Origin: JAJEAD01 sp964420925
GTDB taxonomy: Bacteria > Pseudomonadota > Gammaproteobacteria > HK1
DNA length: 64,000 nucleotides
Reading direction: 5' to 3'
Assembly: GCA_964420925.1 (NCBI GenBank)
Contig: CAYQVB010000043.1
Coordinates: 1 to 64,000, forward strand
How positions within the stretch are numbered: position 1 is the first letter of the stretch; every line of letters starts with the position of its first letter. Below are positions 35,240 through 43,300 of the stretch, in pieces. Below the pieces are notes generated by a model. It was not told the DNA's origin. It was given only the letters and a program-made list of their open reading frames with translations, and did not search any database. A program made the position numbers and the translations under genes.

Positions 35240-35767
35240 CTCGCAGGTTGTTTCCCTGAGGTTTCCGCTTCGCAGGTATGTACGGTCGCGTCAGTACGAC
35301 CACGTCGAAGGACAACTCGATGCCGGCCGCTTCAACCGCGGCGCGAAGAGCCGCTCGCTCCGCTTCGTAACCGCACCCATCGACGCTTCTTCCTGGCTGA
35401 GTTCATGAAAGTCTATCGTATGCATTTACAAAAAATATGTACATAACTGGTTTTCTATTTGTATAGAATTGGTACATAACTATGTAGAATTTTGGTATAT
35501 TGGCGACACGGTGCTCGTCTTCGCCTCCCGGGCGAAGCGGGAACATTTCGCTTCGACGGAGCGCGGGATGAATGACGCGCATCGATTTCGGATTCCACCA
35601 CTCCGTCGACGGACCCGGGCTGCCGCAACCCGACGTCCGTCTTGCCCTGCTGCGTGGAGGGTCCCCTTCGGGCGAAGCGAGCCCTGCCCCCAGTGAATCG
35701 CCTGGCAGCGCTGCGGCGCTCGTGGCTGCCGCGAACTGATCCTCCGAGCCGCCGAGCGCCATGGCGC
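35240..35767. promoter_or_regulatory. 528-bp non-coding region with an AT-rich core and direct repeats
   Basis: No gene is recognised. A strongly AT-rich island spans about 35405-35505, in contrast with the GC-rich surroundings. It contains the direct repeat GTACATAACT at 35439-35448 and 35472-35481, starts 33 bases apart (about three helical turns), and a TAGAATT repeat pair. It lies upstream of the minus-strand LysR pair, so it probably holds their promoter and operator; exact boxes were not assigned. Confidence 0.5.
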
Positions 35768-36121
35768 TCAGCTCGAGGGCGGGTTCAGCAGTCTGAACAC
35801 GAAGGGCAACCAGGCGATCACCATGGCCACGAGAAGCATGATTTCGATCGCGATGATTCGTCGGAAACGCGCGCGCGTCACCGAACTTCCGCCCGACATG
35901 AACACCATGCTCATGATCATGTCGAGCGGCAGCAGGAACACGAGCATCACGAATATCGCCGGCGCGATGACCGTGGTCGCGAGACGCCATCCCGTGTAGA
36001 CGGCCGGCCCCTCGCTGAAGGGGGATGCGATGCTCACCACCAGCACCAGGATGGCGAGCATCAGGCGAAGCGGACCGAGCTCTCCCGCGATGCGGCAAAG
36101 GATGTGGCTGGCTCGTGTCAA
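35768..36121 (-). CDS. Small hypothetical membrane protein
   Basis: Protein of 117 residues with three predicted membrane segments (about residues 18-35, 45-72 and 90-110) and an acidic-basic linker SGGSSVTRARFRR. No known family was recognised. The only usable start is TTG at 36121, with GGAAGG about eight bases upstream. It follows the flavodoxin gene by 25 bases on the same strand. Confidence 0.6.
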   Translation of the reverse strand: MTRASHILCRIAGELGPLRLMLAILVLVVSIASPFSEGPAVYTGWRLATTVIAPAIFVMLVFLLPLDMIMSMVFMSGGSSVTRARFRRIIAIEIMLLVAMVIAWLPFVFRLLNPPSS

Positions 36122-36146
36122 GGTCGGAACCTTCCGGCGATGCCGG

Positions 36147-36647
36147 TCAGTAGACCCCGAGCTCGAGCCCGGCCGCGAGGGCCGCGCCCAGGTCCTCGCA
36201 CCGTGCGAGCACCGCCTCGTCCGGCGCTCCCTTGCGTACGATCGCCTCCTGCACCTCGCGCAGCGGGTAGCCGCGCGCGATGCGACGGATGGCCGACAGC
36301 GCGCCGCTGCCGTCGTTGCCGGCGCAGACGAACACCGCGTAGGGAAGGCTCTCCACCTTCCCCTGGCAGGGGTAGAAGGTGCGGTCGAGAAAGTCCTTCA
36401 TCGCTCCCGACATGTAACCGAAGTTCTCGGGCGTTCCGAGCAGGAGCGCATCGGCCCAGAGCAGGTCCCGTGGCCCCGCCATCGCCGCGCTCAGCATGCG
36501 GGTTTCGACCCCCTCGATGTCGGGAGAACGCGCCCCCCGGTGCACCGCATCGGCCATCGCGCGCGTGTTCCCCGACTGCGAGTGGTAGACGATGAGGAGA
36601 TGCTTCAACGCTGCAAAGGCGATACGTATCCAGATGACCGGGAGCAT
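36147..36647 (-). CDS. Flavodoxin-like / NAD(P)H-dependent reductase protein
   Basis: FMN-binding flavodoxin-fold protein. The phosphate loop HSQSGNTRAMAD is near the N-terminus, followed by LLGTPENFGYMSGAMKDFLDR and VCAGNDGSGA for the isoalloxazine site. It likely takes part in one- or two-electron transfer or quinone reduction. Two starts are possible: ATG at 36647 (166 residues) or TTG at 36608, which begins directly at LKHLLIVYHS, the usual flavodoxin N-terminus (153 residues); neither has a strong ribosome binding site. Confidence 0.82.
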   Translation of the reverse strand: MLPVIWIRIAFAALKHLLIVYHSQSGNTRAMADAVHRGARSPDIEGVETRMLSAAMAGPRDLLWADALLLGTPENFGYMSGAMKDFLDRTFYPCQGKVESLPYAVFVCAGNDGSGALSAIRRIARGYPLREVQEAIVRKGAPDEAVLARCEDLGAALAAGLELGVY

Positions 36648-36729
36648 GGTATCAGCACCGCCGAGTCTTGAACCGGAGACCCGCGGGCAATTTAGAATCG
36701 CGCGCGGAACCCCGAACGGTGAGGCGTCA

Positions 36730-37314
36730 GTGGCGAATTCGCTCCAGGATGCGCTGCGTGGAGCGGGCCTGGTAAAGCCCGAGGACAAGAAGCGCGAGCG
36801 TCGCAAGCGGCGTGGATCCCGCACGCCCGGGGCCCGCCGGAACGCGGGCGGACCGGAACCTCGAAGCGAAGCCGCGGCGCCCTCCGAGACGGCCCCCGCC
36901 CTCTCTCCCGTGCAGGCAAGAGTGTTGCGGGCTCGCAGCCAGGCGATAGCGCGCGATCCCTGGCTGAGCGGCGTCCGGCAGGAGCAGGCGCTTCGGGAGC
37001 GCAAGGAGCAGGCCCTGCTCGAGAAGGCGCGAAACCGCCGTCTCGATGATCCTGAAGCGACGCGGCCGTTCCACTTCACCCGGGGACGCCGCATCAAGCG
37101 GGTCTTCGTCACCGAGGAGCAGCATCGGGCCCTGCTCGCCGGCGAGATCCTGATCGTGGGTCTGCCGGGAGAGCACCTGCTGTTGCCGCGGGCGGTAGCG
37201 GAGGAGATCGCGTCGCAGCGCCCCGACACATTCGTGCATCGCGTGAAGTCGGGCGAAGGAGCGGCCGAGGGCGAAGACCCCTCTCATGCGGTTCCCGACG
37301 ATCTCGTGTGGTGA
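36730..37314 (+). CDS. DUF2058 family protein (YaiL-like)
   Basis: Protein of 194 residues. The N-terminal MANSLQDALRGAGLVKPEDKKRE and the basic, low-complexity stretch after it are the hallmark of DUF2058; the C-terminal GEHLLLPRAVAEEIASQRPD is the conserved globular part. It is described in databases as nucleoprotein or polynucleotide-associated, with no established function. The GTG at 36730 has GGTGAGG just upstream. The gene diverges from the flavodoxin gene with an 82-base gap. Confidence 0.85.
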   Translation: MANSLQDALRGAGLVKPEDKKRERRKRRGSRTPGARRNAGGPEPRSEAAAPSETAPALSPVQARVLRARSQAIARDPWLSGVRQEQALRERKEQALLEKARNRRLDDPEATRPFHFTRGRRIKRVFVTEEQHRALLAGEILIVGLPGEHLLLPRAVAEEIASQRPDTFVHRVKSGEGAAEGEDPSHAVPDDLVW

Positions 37315-37553
37315 GTCGTCTGCGCTGCCGGGTGCCGGACCCGCGATTCGAAGGGCTCCCTCGCCGGATCCCGATGCCGGAAGGCGGACTCGGACCGAAC
37401 GAAATGTCCCGGGGGATTGGAGTACCATCGCCGCCCGTCCCGCGCTGGTTGCAACGCCTCCGTTGATGCGGGTCATCGCCTCGCACCATGCGGCGACGGA
37501 CGAATCGTGAACAACCCCTCGGTTCCGGACCGGGCGGAGCAGGAGAAGGCCAG

Positions 37554-38441
37554 ATGAATTCGAATTCCACTTCACTTGATGTCGCCTTCATCGGACTGGG
37601 CGTCATGGGCTACCACATGGCCGGCCATCTGGCGTCGGCAGGGCATCGGGTGACGGTGTACAACCGTACCCGGGAAAAGGCGGAGCGCTGGCTCGGCGAA
37701 TTCTCGGGACAAATGGCGGACACCCCGGCGGACGCCGCGGCGAAGGCGGAAGCGGTGTTCGCCTGCGTCGGCAACGATGACGACGTGCGCGCGATCACCA
37801 CCGGAGACGAAGGCGCCTTTCACGGCATGCGGGGCGACGCGGTGTTCGTCGATCACACCACGGCGTCCGCGGAGCTCGCGCGCGAGCTGGATGGTGTCGC
37901 GCGCGAACGGGGCCTGCATTTCCTCGATGCGCCGGTGTCCGGCGGGGAGGCCGGCGCCGTCAACGGGGTGCTGACGGTGATGGTGGGGGGAGAGGCGGCC
38001 GACTTCGACCGGGTGAAGGACGCCATCGACGCGTACGCGCGGGCGGTGACCCTCATGGGGCCGGCGGGCTCCGGCCAGCTCACCAAGATGGTCAATCAGA
38101 TCTGCATCGCCGGACTGGTGCAGGCGCTGGCCGAGGGCCTGAGCTTCGCGCAGCGGGTCGGCCTTGACGGCAAGCAGGTGGTCGACGTGATCTCCAAGGG
38201 CGCTGCGCAGTCCTGGCAGATGGAGAACCGCGGGGCAACGATGCTCGACGACGAGTTCGAGTTCGGCTTCGCGGTGGAGTGGATGCGAAAGGACCTTGCG
38301 ATCTGCATGGCGGAAGCACGTCGGGCGGGTGCCCGGCTTCCGGTCGCGGCGTTGGTTGACCAGTTCTATGCCGAGGTGCAGGCATCGGGCGGATCGCGCT
38401 GGGATACGTCGAGCCTGATGCGCTTGTTGACCCGGCCCTGA
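37554..38441 (+). CDS. NAD(P)-dependent beta-hydroxyacid dehydrogenase (3-hydroxyisobutyrate dehydrogenase-like)
   Basis: Oxidoreductase of 295 residues. The cofactor loop GLGVMG is at residues 14-19, the substrate motif DAPVSGGEAGA at 125-135, and the catalytic lysine is Lys178 in GQLTKMVNQ. Such enzymes act on 3-hydroxyisobutyrate, tartronate semialdehyde or related compounds; this one cannot be assigned further. ATG at 37554 with AGGAGA eight bases upstream. It converges on the dsbA-like gene across a 186-base gap with a short hairpin at 38474-38488. Confidence 0.9.
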   Translation: MNSNSTSLDVAFIGLGVMGYHMAGHLASAGHRVTVYNRTREKAERWLGEFSGQMADTPADAAAKAEAVFACVGNDDDVRAITTGDEGAFHGMRGDAVFVDHTTASAELARELDGVARERGLHFLDAPVSGGEAGAVNGVLTVMVGGEAADFDRVKDAIDAYARAVTLMGPAGSGQLTKMVNQICIAGLVQALAEGLSFAQRVGLDGKQVVDVISKGAAQSWQMENRGATMLDDEFEFGFAVEWMRKDLAICMAEARRAGARLPVAALVDQFYAEVQASGGSRWDTSSLMRLLTRP

Positions 38442-38627
38442 GCCGGCTCCGCCCGCTTTCCCTGGGGCGCCCCCGGAGACGGTCTCCGGAATCCGACTCG
38501 CCTGACTTCGTTCCAGACGCGCCGGTCCCCACACTTCGTTTCACAGCTATCGGAGCCCGGCAGACTCCGAACGAGAGGCCTCTGGCCGCGGCGCCCGTCG
38601 ACAGCCGCCGCGGCAGCTCGCGCGGTT

Positions 38628-39269
38628 CTACGAAGCGTGCTCTCTCTCCGCGAGCGCCAGGATCACCTTGATGACGTTGCCGTGGCTTCCCGCAACGTTG
38701 CCGGAGGTCCGGAACTTTCCGTTGACGATCACGGTGGGCGTCGCCCTCACGCCGTAGTTGCGCTGCATCGCGACCGACTTCCTCACCAGCGACTCCACCG
38801 CAAAGGAATCGTAGACGTCGCCGAACTCTCCGGCGCTCACGCCGTGCTCTTCGAAAAAGGCCGCGAGCGCGTCGCGGGTGGAGAGGGACCGCCCCTGCAC
38901 GTGGATCGCCTGGTACATTGCCGGGTAGATTCGGTCCTCGACACCGAGCAGGTGGGCGGTGTAGTAGGCGCGGGCGTGCGGGATCCAACTCTCGCGGAAC
39001 ACTGCCGGCATGCGGCGAATTCGCAGGTAGTCGGGTGCGGCCTCTTTCAGACCTTCCATGTGGGGCAGGAACCTGAAGCAGGCGGGGCAGCCGAACCAGA
39101 ACACGTCGACGACCTCCACCGTGCCCGGCTCGGTCTCCGTGGGCTGCGCGGGCTGCACCAGCGCGTACTTGCCCTCGACATCGAATTCGGAATGGGAATC
39201 GGCTCCGGCAAGGCCCGGGAGCGCAAGGAGCAGGGCGAAGAAGAGTGGAGAGAGGAACGCGTATCTCAT
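38628..39269 (-). CDS. dsbA: Thiol:disulfide interchange protein, DsbA family
   Basis: Periplasmic oxidoreductase of 213 residues that introduces disulfide bonds into exported proteins. A signal peptide ends near GLAGA-DSHS. The redox motif is CPAC (Cys61, Cys64) within VFWFGCPACF, and the cis-proline loop is RATPTVIV. Both fit DsbA of gammaproteobacteria, where CPHC is more usual. The ATG at 39269 is preferred over a TTG five codons upstream. Confidence 0.9.
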   Translation of the reverse strand: MRYAFLSPLFFALLLALPGLAGADSHSEFDVEGKYALVQPAQPTETEPGTVEVVDVFWFGCPACFRFLPHMEGLKEAAPDYLRIRRMPAVFRESWIPHARAYYTAHLLGVEDRIYPAMYQAIHVQGRSLSTRDALAAFFEEHGVSAGEFGDVYDSFAVESLVRKSVAMQRNYGVRATPTVIVNGKFRTSGNVAGSHGNVIKVILALAEREHAS

Positions 39270-39489
39270 GGGCACTTCGGACAAGACGGCTTGGGTAAGG
39301 GTAGAAGGCCTGCTTTTCCATGCAGATCGAAGGCAGGGCCTTCCGGGAGCGGAGATTCTAACGCCTATCCAATCGTCATTGTCAGGACGGGTCTCGCGGG
39401 ACGGGGAGGGTTCGTTGTTGCTGCGGGCCTCGAGGCCGGTAGATCATTCCGGTATGCGACCCGATGCATCCGGGTAGCCGGATACAGCG

Positions 39490-41118
39490 ATGAACGAATC
39501 TTCGAAGACGCCTCCATTCCGCATGGACGACTACGAGCGTGCGGTAGCGCGGCACCGTCTCGAGACGCCTCCCACGTTCAACTTCGGCGCGGAGGTTGTC
39601 GACGCGTGGGCGCGGGATCCGTCGAGACTCGCCCTCATCTGGTGCGACGCACGAGGCAACGAACGCCGGCTGACCTTCGATGACGTGGCGCGCGCGAGCA
39701 ACCGGGTCGCAAACCGCCTCGCGGCGCGCGGGGTGAGCAAGGGCGAGCGGGTCATCGTGATGCTGCCCCGGGTTCCCGAGTGGCAGATCGCGCTCACCGC
39801 CTGTCTCAAGGTCGGAGCCATCCCGATTCCCTGCATCACCATGCTCACCGAGCGCGACGTTGCGTATCGGATCGATCACTCGGGCGCGACGGCTGCGATC
39901 ACCACGAGCGCGGAGACGGGAAAGTTCGGCGATGCCGCCGCATTCAAGGCGCAGCTCGCGCTGGGACCGCCGCGTGCCGGATGGGACGCCTGGCAGAGCA
40001 CCGATGCCGAGAGCGACGTGTTCACCGCCGCCGAAGTCGCGGCCGAGGACCCCGCGATCATGTACTACACGTCGGGCTCGACCGGCGCGCCGAAAGGCGT
40101 GCTGCATGGCGCGCGGGCCCTGCACGCGTGGCGGGTGTCGGCCCGGTACTGGCTCACGCTGCGCGCCGAGGACACCATGTGGTGCACCGCCGATACCGGC
40201 TGGTCGAAAGCGGGAACGAGCATCTACTTCGGGCCGTGGAGCCAGGGTTCGACCGTGCTCTTCCATGATGGTCCCTTCAACGCGCGTCGCCGTTTCGAAC
40301 TCTTGGAGCGCTACCGGGTCAGCGTGTTCTGCGCCGCCGCCACCGAGCTGCGCCGGCTCGTGCTCGAAGACCCCTCCGACCTCGACCTGTCCGCGCTCCG
40401 ACTCGCGGTCTCCGCGGGCGAGTCCGTCAACCCGGAGATCATCGATGCGTGGAAGGGTCTGACGGGAGTCGATGTGCTGGACGGCTACGGGCAGACCGAG
40501 ACCCTGATGACCGTGCTCAACTACCCCGGGATGCCCGTCAAGCCGGGCTCGATGGGGCGCCCGCTCCCGGGAATCGATGCCGCGGTGCTCGACCGCAACG
40601 ATCGCCTCCACACCCGAAACGCCCGCGGCCGGCTCGTCATCCGGGCGCCCAATCCCCAGCTCATGCTCGGCTACTGGAAGGATCCGGAACGCAGCGAGGC
40701 GCAGTACGCGGATATCGACGGCGAACGGTGGTTCGTCACCGGCGACAGCGTGGACGCCGATGCGGACGGCTACCTCTTTTACTTTGGCCGCGACGACGAT
40801 GTCATCGGCTCGTCCGGCTACCGCATCGGACCCCAGGAGGTGGAAAACGCGCTCATTGAGCATCCCGCGGTGCAGGAGTCGGCGGTCGTCGGGCTGCCGG
40901 ATCCCGAACGGGGGCAGGTGGTGACTGCATTCGTCATTCTTGCGCCGGGCTTCGAGGCGGGCGACACGCTCACCGCCGAGCTGCAGGAGCATGTCAAGCG
41001 CATCACCGCCCCCTACAAGTACCCGCGGCGCGTGGAGTTCGTCGATGCGTTGCCGAAGACGGTGAGCGGGAAGATCCAGCGTGGCGTCCTGCGCCGGCTC
41101 CACGCCGAGTCCTCGTAG
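39490..41118 (+). CDS. AMP-dependent acyl-CoA synthetase, medium-chain (ACSM) type
   Basis: Acyl-adenylate-forming ligase of 542 residues. The P-loop reads YYTSGSTGAPKGV, the central motif DGYGQTET, and the catalytic lysine is in PKTVSGKIQRG near the C-terminus. The overall pattern (TADTGWSKAG, GYRIGPQEVENALIEHPAV) matches the ACSM/benzoate-CoA-ligase side of the family, suggesting a medium-chain or aromatic acid. It is unrelated in sequence detail to the other ligase at 29518-31167. No close operon partner. Confidence 0.9.
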   Translation: MNESSKTPPFRMDDYERAVARHRLETPPTFNFGAEVVDAWARDPSRLALIWCDARGNERRLTFDDVARASNRVANRLAARGVSKGERVIVMLPRVPEWQIALTACLKVGAIPIPCITMLTERDVAYRIDHSGATAAITTSAETGKFGDAAAFKAQLALGPPRAGWDAWQSTDAESDVFTAAEVAAEDPAIMYYTSGSTGAPKGVLHGARALHAWRVSARYWLTLRAEDTMWCTADTGWSKAGTSIYFGPWSQGSTVLFHDGPFNARRRFELLERYRVSVFCAAATELRRLVLEDPSDLDLSALRLAVSAGESVNPEIIDAWKGLTGVDVLDGYGQTETLMTVLNYPGMPVKPGSMGRPLPGIDAAVLDRNDRLHTRNARGRLVIRAPNPQLMLGYWKDPERSEAQYADIDGERWFVTGDSVDADADGYLFYFGRDDDVIGSSGYRIGPQEVENALIEHPAVQESAVVGLPDPERGQVVTAFVILAPGFEAGDTLTAELQEHVKRITAPYKYPRRVEFVDALPKTVSGKIQRGVLRRLHAESS

Positions 41119-41222
41119 CATCGGGTGCTGGCGTGGCCCCGGTCATCGAGGGCTGCGTCATGGGGTGGGGGAGATGCCGCGTGGGCGGAGCGTTGCGCCA
41201 GTCCGCGGTGTGCGGCTTCGGC

Positions 41223-41831
41223 TCAGTGCAGTCCCGCAATGTACTCCGCCACCGCCAGCATCTCGTCCCGGGTCATCCAGCGCGCAACGTCCCGCATCAT
41301 GCCGTTGATGTCGTTGCTCCGCTCGCCGGAACGGAAGGCTTCGAGCTGGAGCACGACGTATGCCGCGTGCTGTCCGGCGAGCGAAGGGAATCCGGCCAGC
41401 GGGTCTCCGAGCCCTCGGGGACCATGGCAGCCGATGCAGGCGGCAACTCCGGTCTCCAGGTTTCCGCCCCGGTAAATCCGTTCCCCGAGCTCGACCCGCT
41501 CCGCGCTCGCGAATCCACCGGTTTGCGGCTGCATCGCGTAGTAGGCCGCAATGTCCTCCATGTCCTGCTCGCTCAGGTTGGCGATCATCGGCGCCATCAT
41601 GGTGTCTCGGCGCTTCTCGCCCACCTGGAACTCCACGAGCTGCTTCTTGGTGTAGCCTGGATGCTGTCCGGCAAGCTTGGGCCACTGCGGATTGACACTG
41701 TTGCCGTCGGGGCCGTGGCAGGCGAGGCAGGTACCCGCCTTGGCTCGGCCCGCGGCGGGGTCACCCTCTGCATGTGCCAGGAGCGGCGAGCCAAGCAGAA
41801 ACAAGGACAGGGAGAGCAGCAATAGGCGCAT
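41223..41831 (-). CDS. Dihaem cytochrome c4
   Basis: Periplasmic electron carrier of 202 residues with a signal peptide (ends LLAHA-EGDP) and two class I cytochrome domains. Haem-binding motifs are CLACH (35-39) and CIGCH (132-136); axial methionines are expected in the following loops (TMMAPM and NDINGMM). Cytochrome c4 donates electrons to terminal oxidases. It is divergent from engB with 93 bases between them, an arrangement conserved in many gammaproteobacteria. Confidence 0.95.
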   Translation of the reverse strand: MRLLLLSLSLFLLGSPLLAHAEGDPAAGRAKAGTCLACHGPDGNSVNPQWPKLAGQHPGYTKKQLVEFQVGEKRRDTMMAPMIANLSEQDMEDIAAYYAMQPQTGGFASAERVELGERIYRGGNLETGVAACIGCHGPRGLGDPLAGFPSLAGQHAAYVVLQLEAFRSGERSNDINGMMRDVARWMTRDEMLAVAEYIAGLH

Positions 41832-41924
41832 TGAAGGGGGCCTGGGAGTCACGTGCCGGGGCGAACGGGCTGAGCGCCCCGAAGCGGGAGAGCTATATAT
41901 CAGCATGGCCGCGAGAGGGTCAAA

Positions 41925-42590
41925 TTGAACACTGAAGCAGAAGGCACGCTTCTCCAAAGACGGAGTTCGTCCTCGCCTTGTGCCGCCTCGGAAACCCCCA
42001 CCAAACGGCTGGCGCGGGCAACGTTCCTGCTGGGCGCCAGCCGTCCGGCCCACTTTCCCGACGACTCCGGGGCGGAAGTCGCGTTCGCCGGGCGCTCGAA
42101 CGCCGGAAAGTCGAGCGCCATCAACGCGCTCACCGGGCGCCGGGCGCTCGCCAGGGTCAGCAGGACACCGGGACACACGCGACAGATCAATTTCTACGCA
42201 GTGGAGCCGAATCGCCGGCTCGTGGACCTGCCGGGCTACGGCTACGCCAAGGTGTCCCGGGCCGAAAAGCGGTCATGGAGCAGGCTCGTAGAGCGCTATT
42301 TCCACTCGCGCGAGTCGCTCGCGGGAGTCGTGCTGATCGCGGACGCCCGACGGGGGCTCACTGCGAGCGATCTTCTCCTGCTCGACGCAGCCAGAGCAGT
42401 GAGGGTCGCGGTGCACCTGGTGCTCACCAAGGCGGACAAGCTCAATCGCCGGGAATCCCGCGCCGCGCTCCTGCGCGCCCGCGCCGATCTGCAGGCGGAC
42501 CACGCCGCCTCCGCGCAGCTCTTCTCCGCCACTCGCCGAATCGGGGTCGAACCGTTGGCGGAACGCGTCTGCGGGTGGCTTCCGTTCTGA
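41925..42590 (+). CDS. engB: Ribosome biogenesis GTP-binding protein EngB/YsxC
   Basis: Essential GTPase of 221 residues acting in large ribosomal subunit assembly. G1 GRSNAGKSS, G3 DLPGYGYAK, G4 TKADKL and G5 SATRR are all present. The start is a TTG at 41925 and gives an unusually long N-terminal leader of about 28 residues before TKRLARATFLLGA, so the true start may lie a little downstream. Divergent from cytochrome c4. Confidence 0.95.
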   Translation: MNTEAEGTLLQRRSSSSPCAASETPTKRLARATFLLGASRPAHFPDDSGAEVAFAGRSNAGKSSAINALTGRRALARVSRTPGHTRQINFYAVEPNRRLVDLPGYGYAKVSRAEKRSWSRLVERYFHSRESLAGVVLIADARRGLTASDLLLLDAARAVRVAVHLVLTKADKLNRRESRAALLRARADLQADHAASAQLFSATRRIGVEPLAERVCGWLPF

Positions 42591-43096
42591 GGGACGCATC
42601 GGGGGTCTCGACGGGTGGAGGGGAGGAAGATCGGGCTCGAGTCATGCACATCCCGGCGCCGCGCCGGGGCGTGGCGAGACCGCGGATGGGCCGGGAAGCA
42701 CGAATAATCTATATAAATCACATAACCAATTGATTTAAAAAGAATACGAAAACATGGCGAAAAAATGACGGAACCAAGGGAACCCGTGATCCGACGCGGG
42801 CTTGCGTCCGATTGCGGCAAGTCATCCACAGACTTATCCACAGATATTGTGGAAAAACGCGTGCCCCTGTAATCCTCGATAGTTATGGTGATGTCGTTAA
42901 ATGACACATGAGGAACGACCTCTAAGTGACATGTATACGAGACCGCGGCCTACAGCATGGAAGCCTCATGTCCGACTGAAGCCGGGCACGATGCCCCGAG
43001 CCTTCGGGGAATGTTCGGTAGCGCGTGGGGGCGGCCTGCGCTAACATCGCGCGCCCCGTCTCCCGGAAGGCGCGCAACCGCCCCGCAGGCCCGTCG
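42591..43096. other. AT-rich non-coding region with DnaA-box-like sites
   Basis: No gene is recognised in this 506-base region. About 42700-42768 is strongly AT-rich (including TTGATTTAAAAAGAATA) within otherwise GC-rich DNA. Three DnaA-box-like sequences follow at 42822-42856. The final part, 42910-43096, leads to rpmE and should contain its promoter. The combination of an AT-rich unwinding-type stretch and clustered boxes suggests a replication origin; this is inference. Confidence 0.5.
42822..42856. promoter_or_regulatory. Cluster of three DnaA-box-like sites (possible oriC)
   Basis: TCATCCACA (42822-42830, one mismatch), TTATCCACA (42834-42842, perfect) and the inverted TGTGGAAAA (42848-42856, one mismatch) match the DnaA box TTATNCACA. 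They are within 35 bases and lie about 55 bases from the AT-rich stretch. In several gammaproteobacteria engB, polA and ubiD are near the origin, which fits. Confidence 0.55.
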
Positions 43097-43300
43097 ATGA
43101 AATCCGATGTCCATCCCAGGTACCACGAAATTTCGGTGACCTGTAGCTGCGGCAACCAGTTCAAGACCCGGTCCACTCTCTCCGGCGATCTGCACCTCGA
43201 CGTGTGTTCCGTCTGCCATCCCTTCTACACCGGCCAGCAGAAGATGGTGGACACCGCCGGGCGCGTCGACAAGTTTCGGCGCAAGTACGGCCTCGCCTAG
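43097..43300 (+). CDS. rpmE: 50S ribosomal protein L31 (zinc-binding type)
   Basis: Ribosomal protein of 67 residues. It starts MKSDVHPRYHEISVTCSCGN and has the four zinc ligands of the C+ type: Cys16, Cys18, Cys37 and Cys40. The family end HPFYTGQQKMVDTAGRVDKF is complete. The stop codon overlaps the end of the convergent ubiD gene by four bases. Confidence 0.97.
   Translation: MKSDVHPRYHEISVTCSCGNQFKTRSTLSGDLHLDVCSVCHPFYTGQQKMVDTAGRVDKFRRKYGLA

Noticed and set aside
36147..37229. Long 360-codon version of the flavodoxin gene
   Set aside because: The extra N-terminal part is antisense to the DUF2058 gene and unlike any flavodoxin; the family sequence begins at 36647 or 36608.
43297..43300. 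Overlap of rpmE and ubiD 3' ends as a regulatory device
   Set aside because: A four-base convergent overlap is too short for meaningful antisense control and is common in compact genomes.
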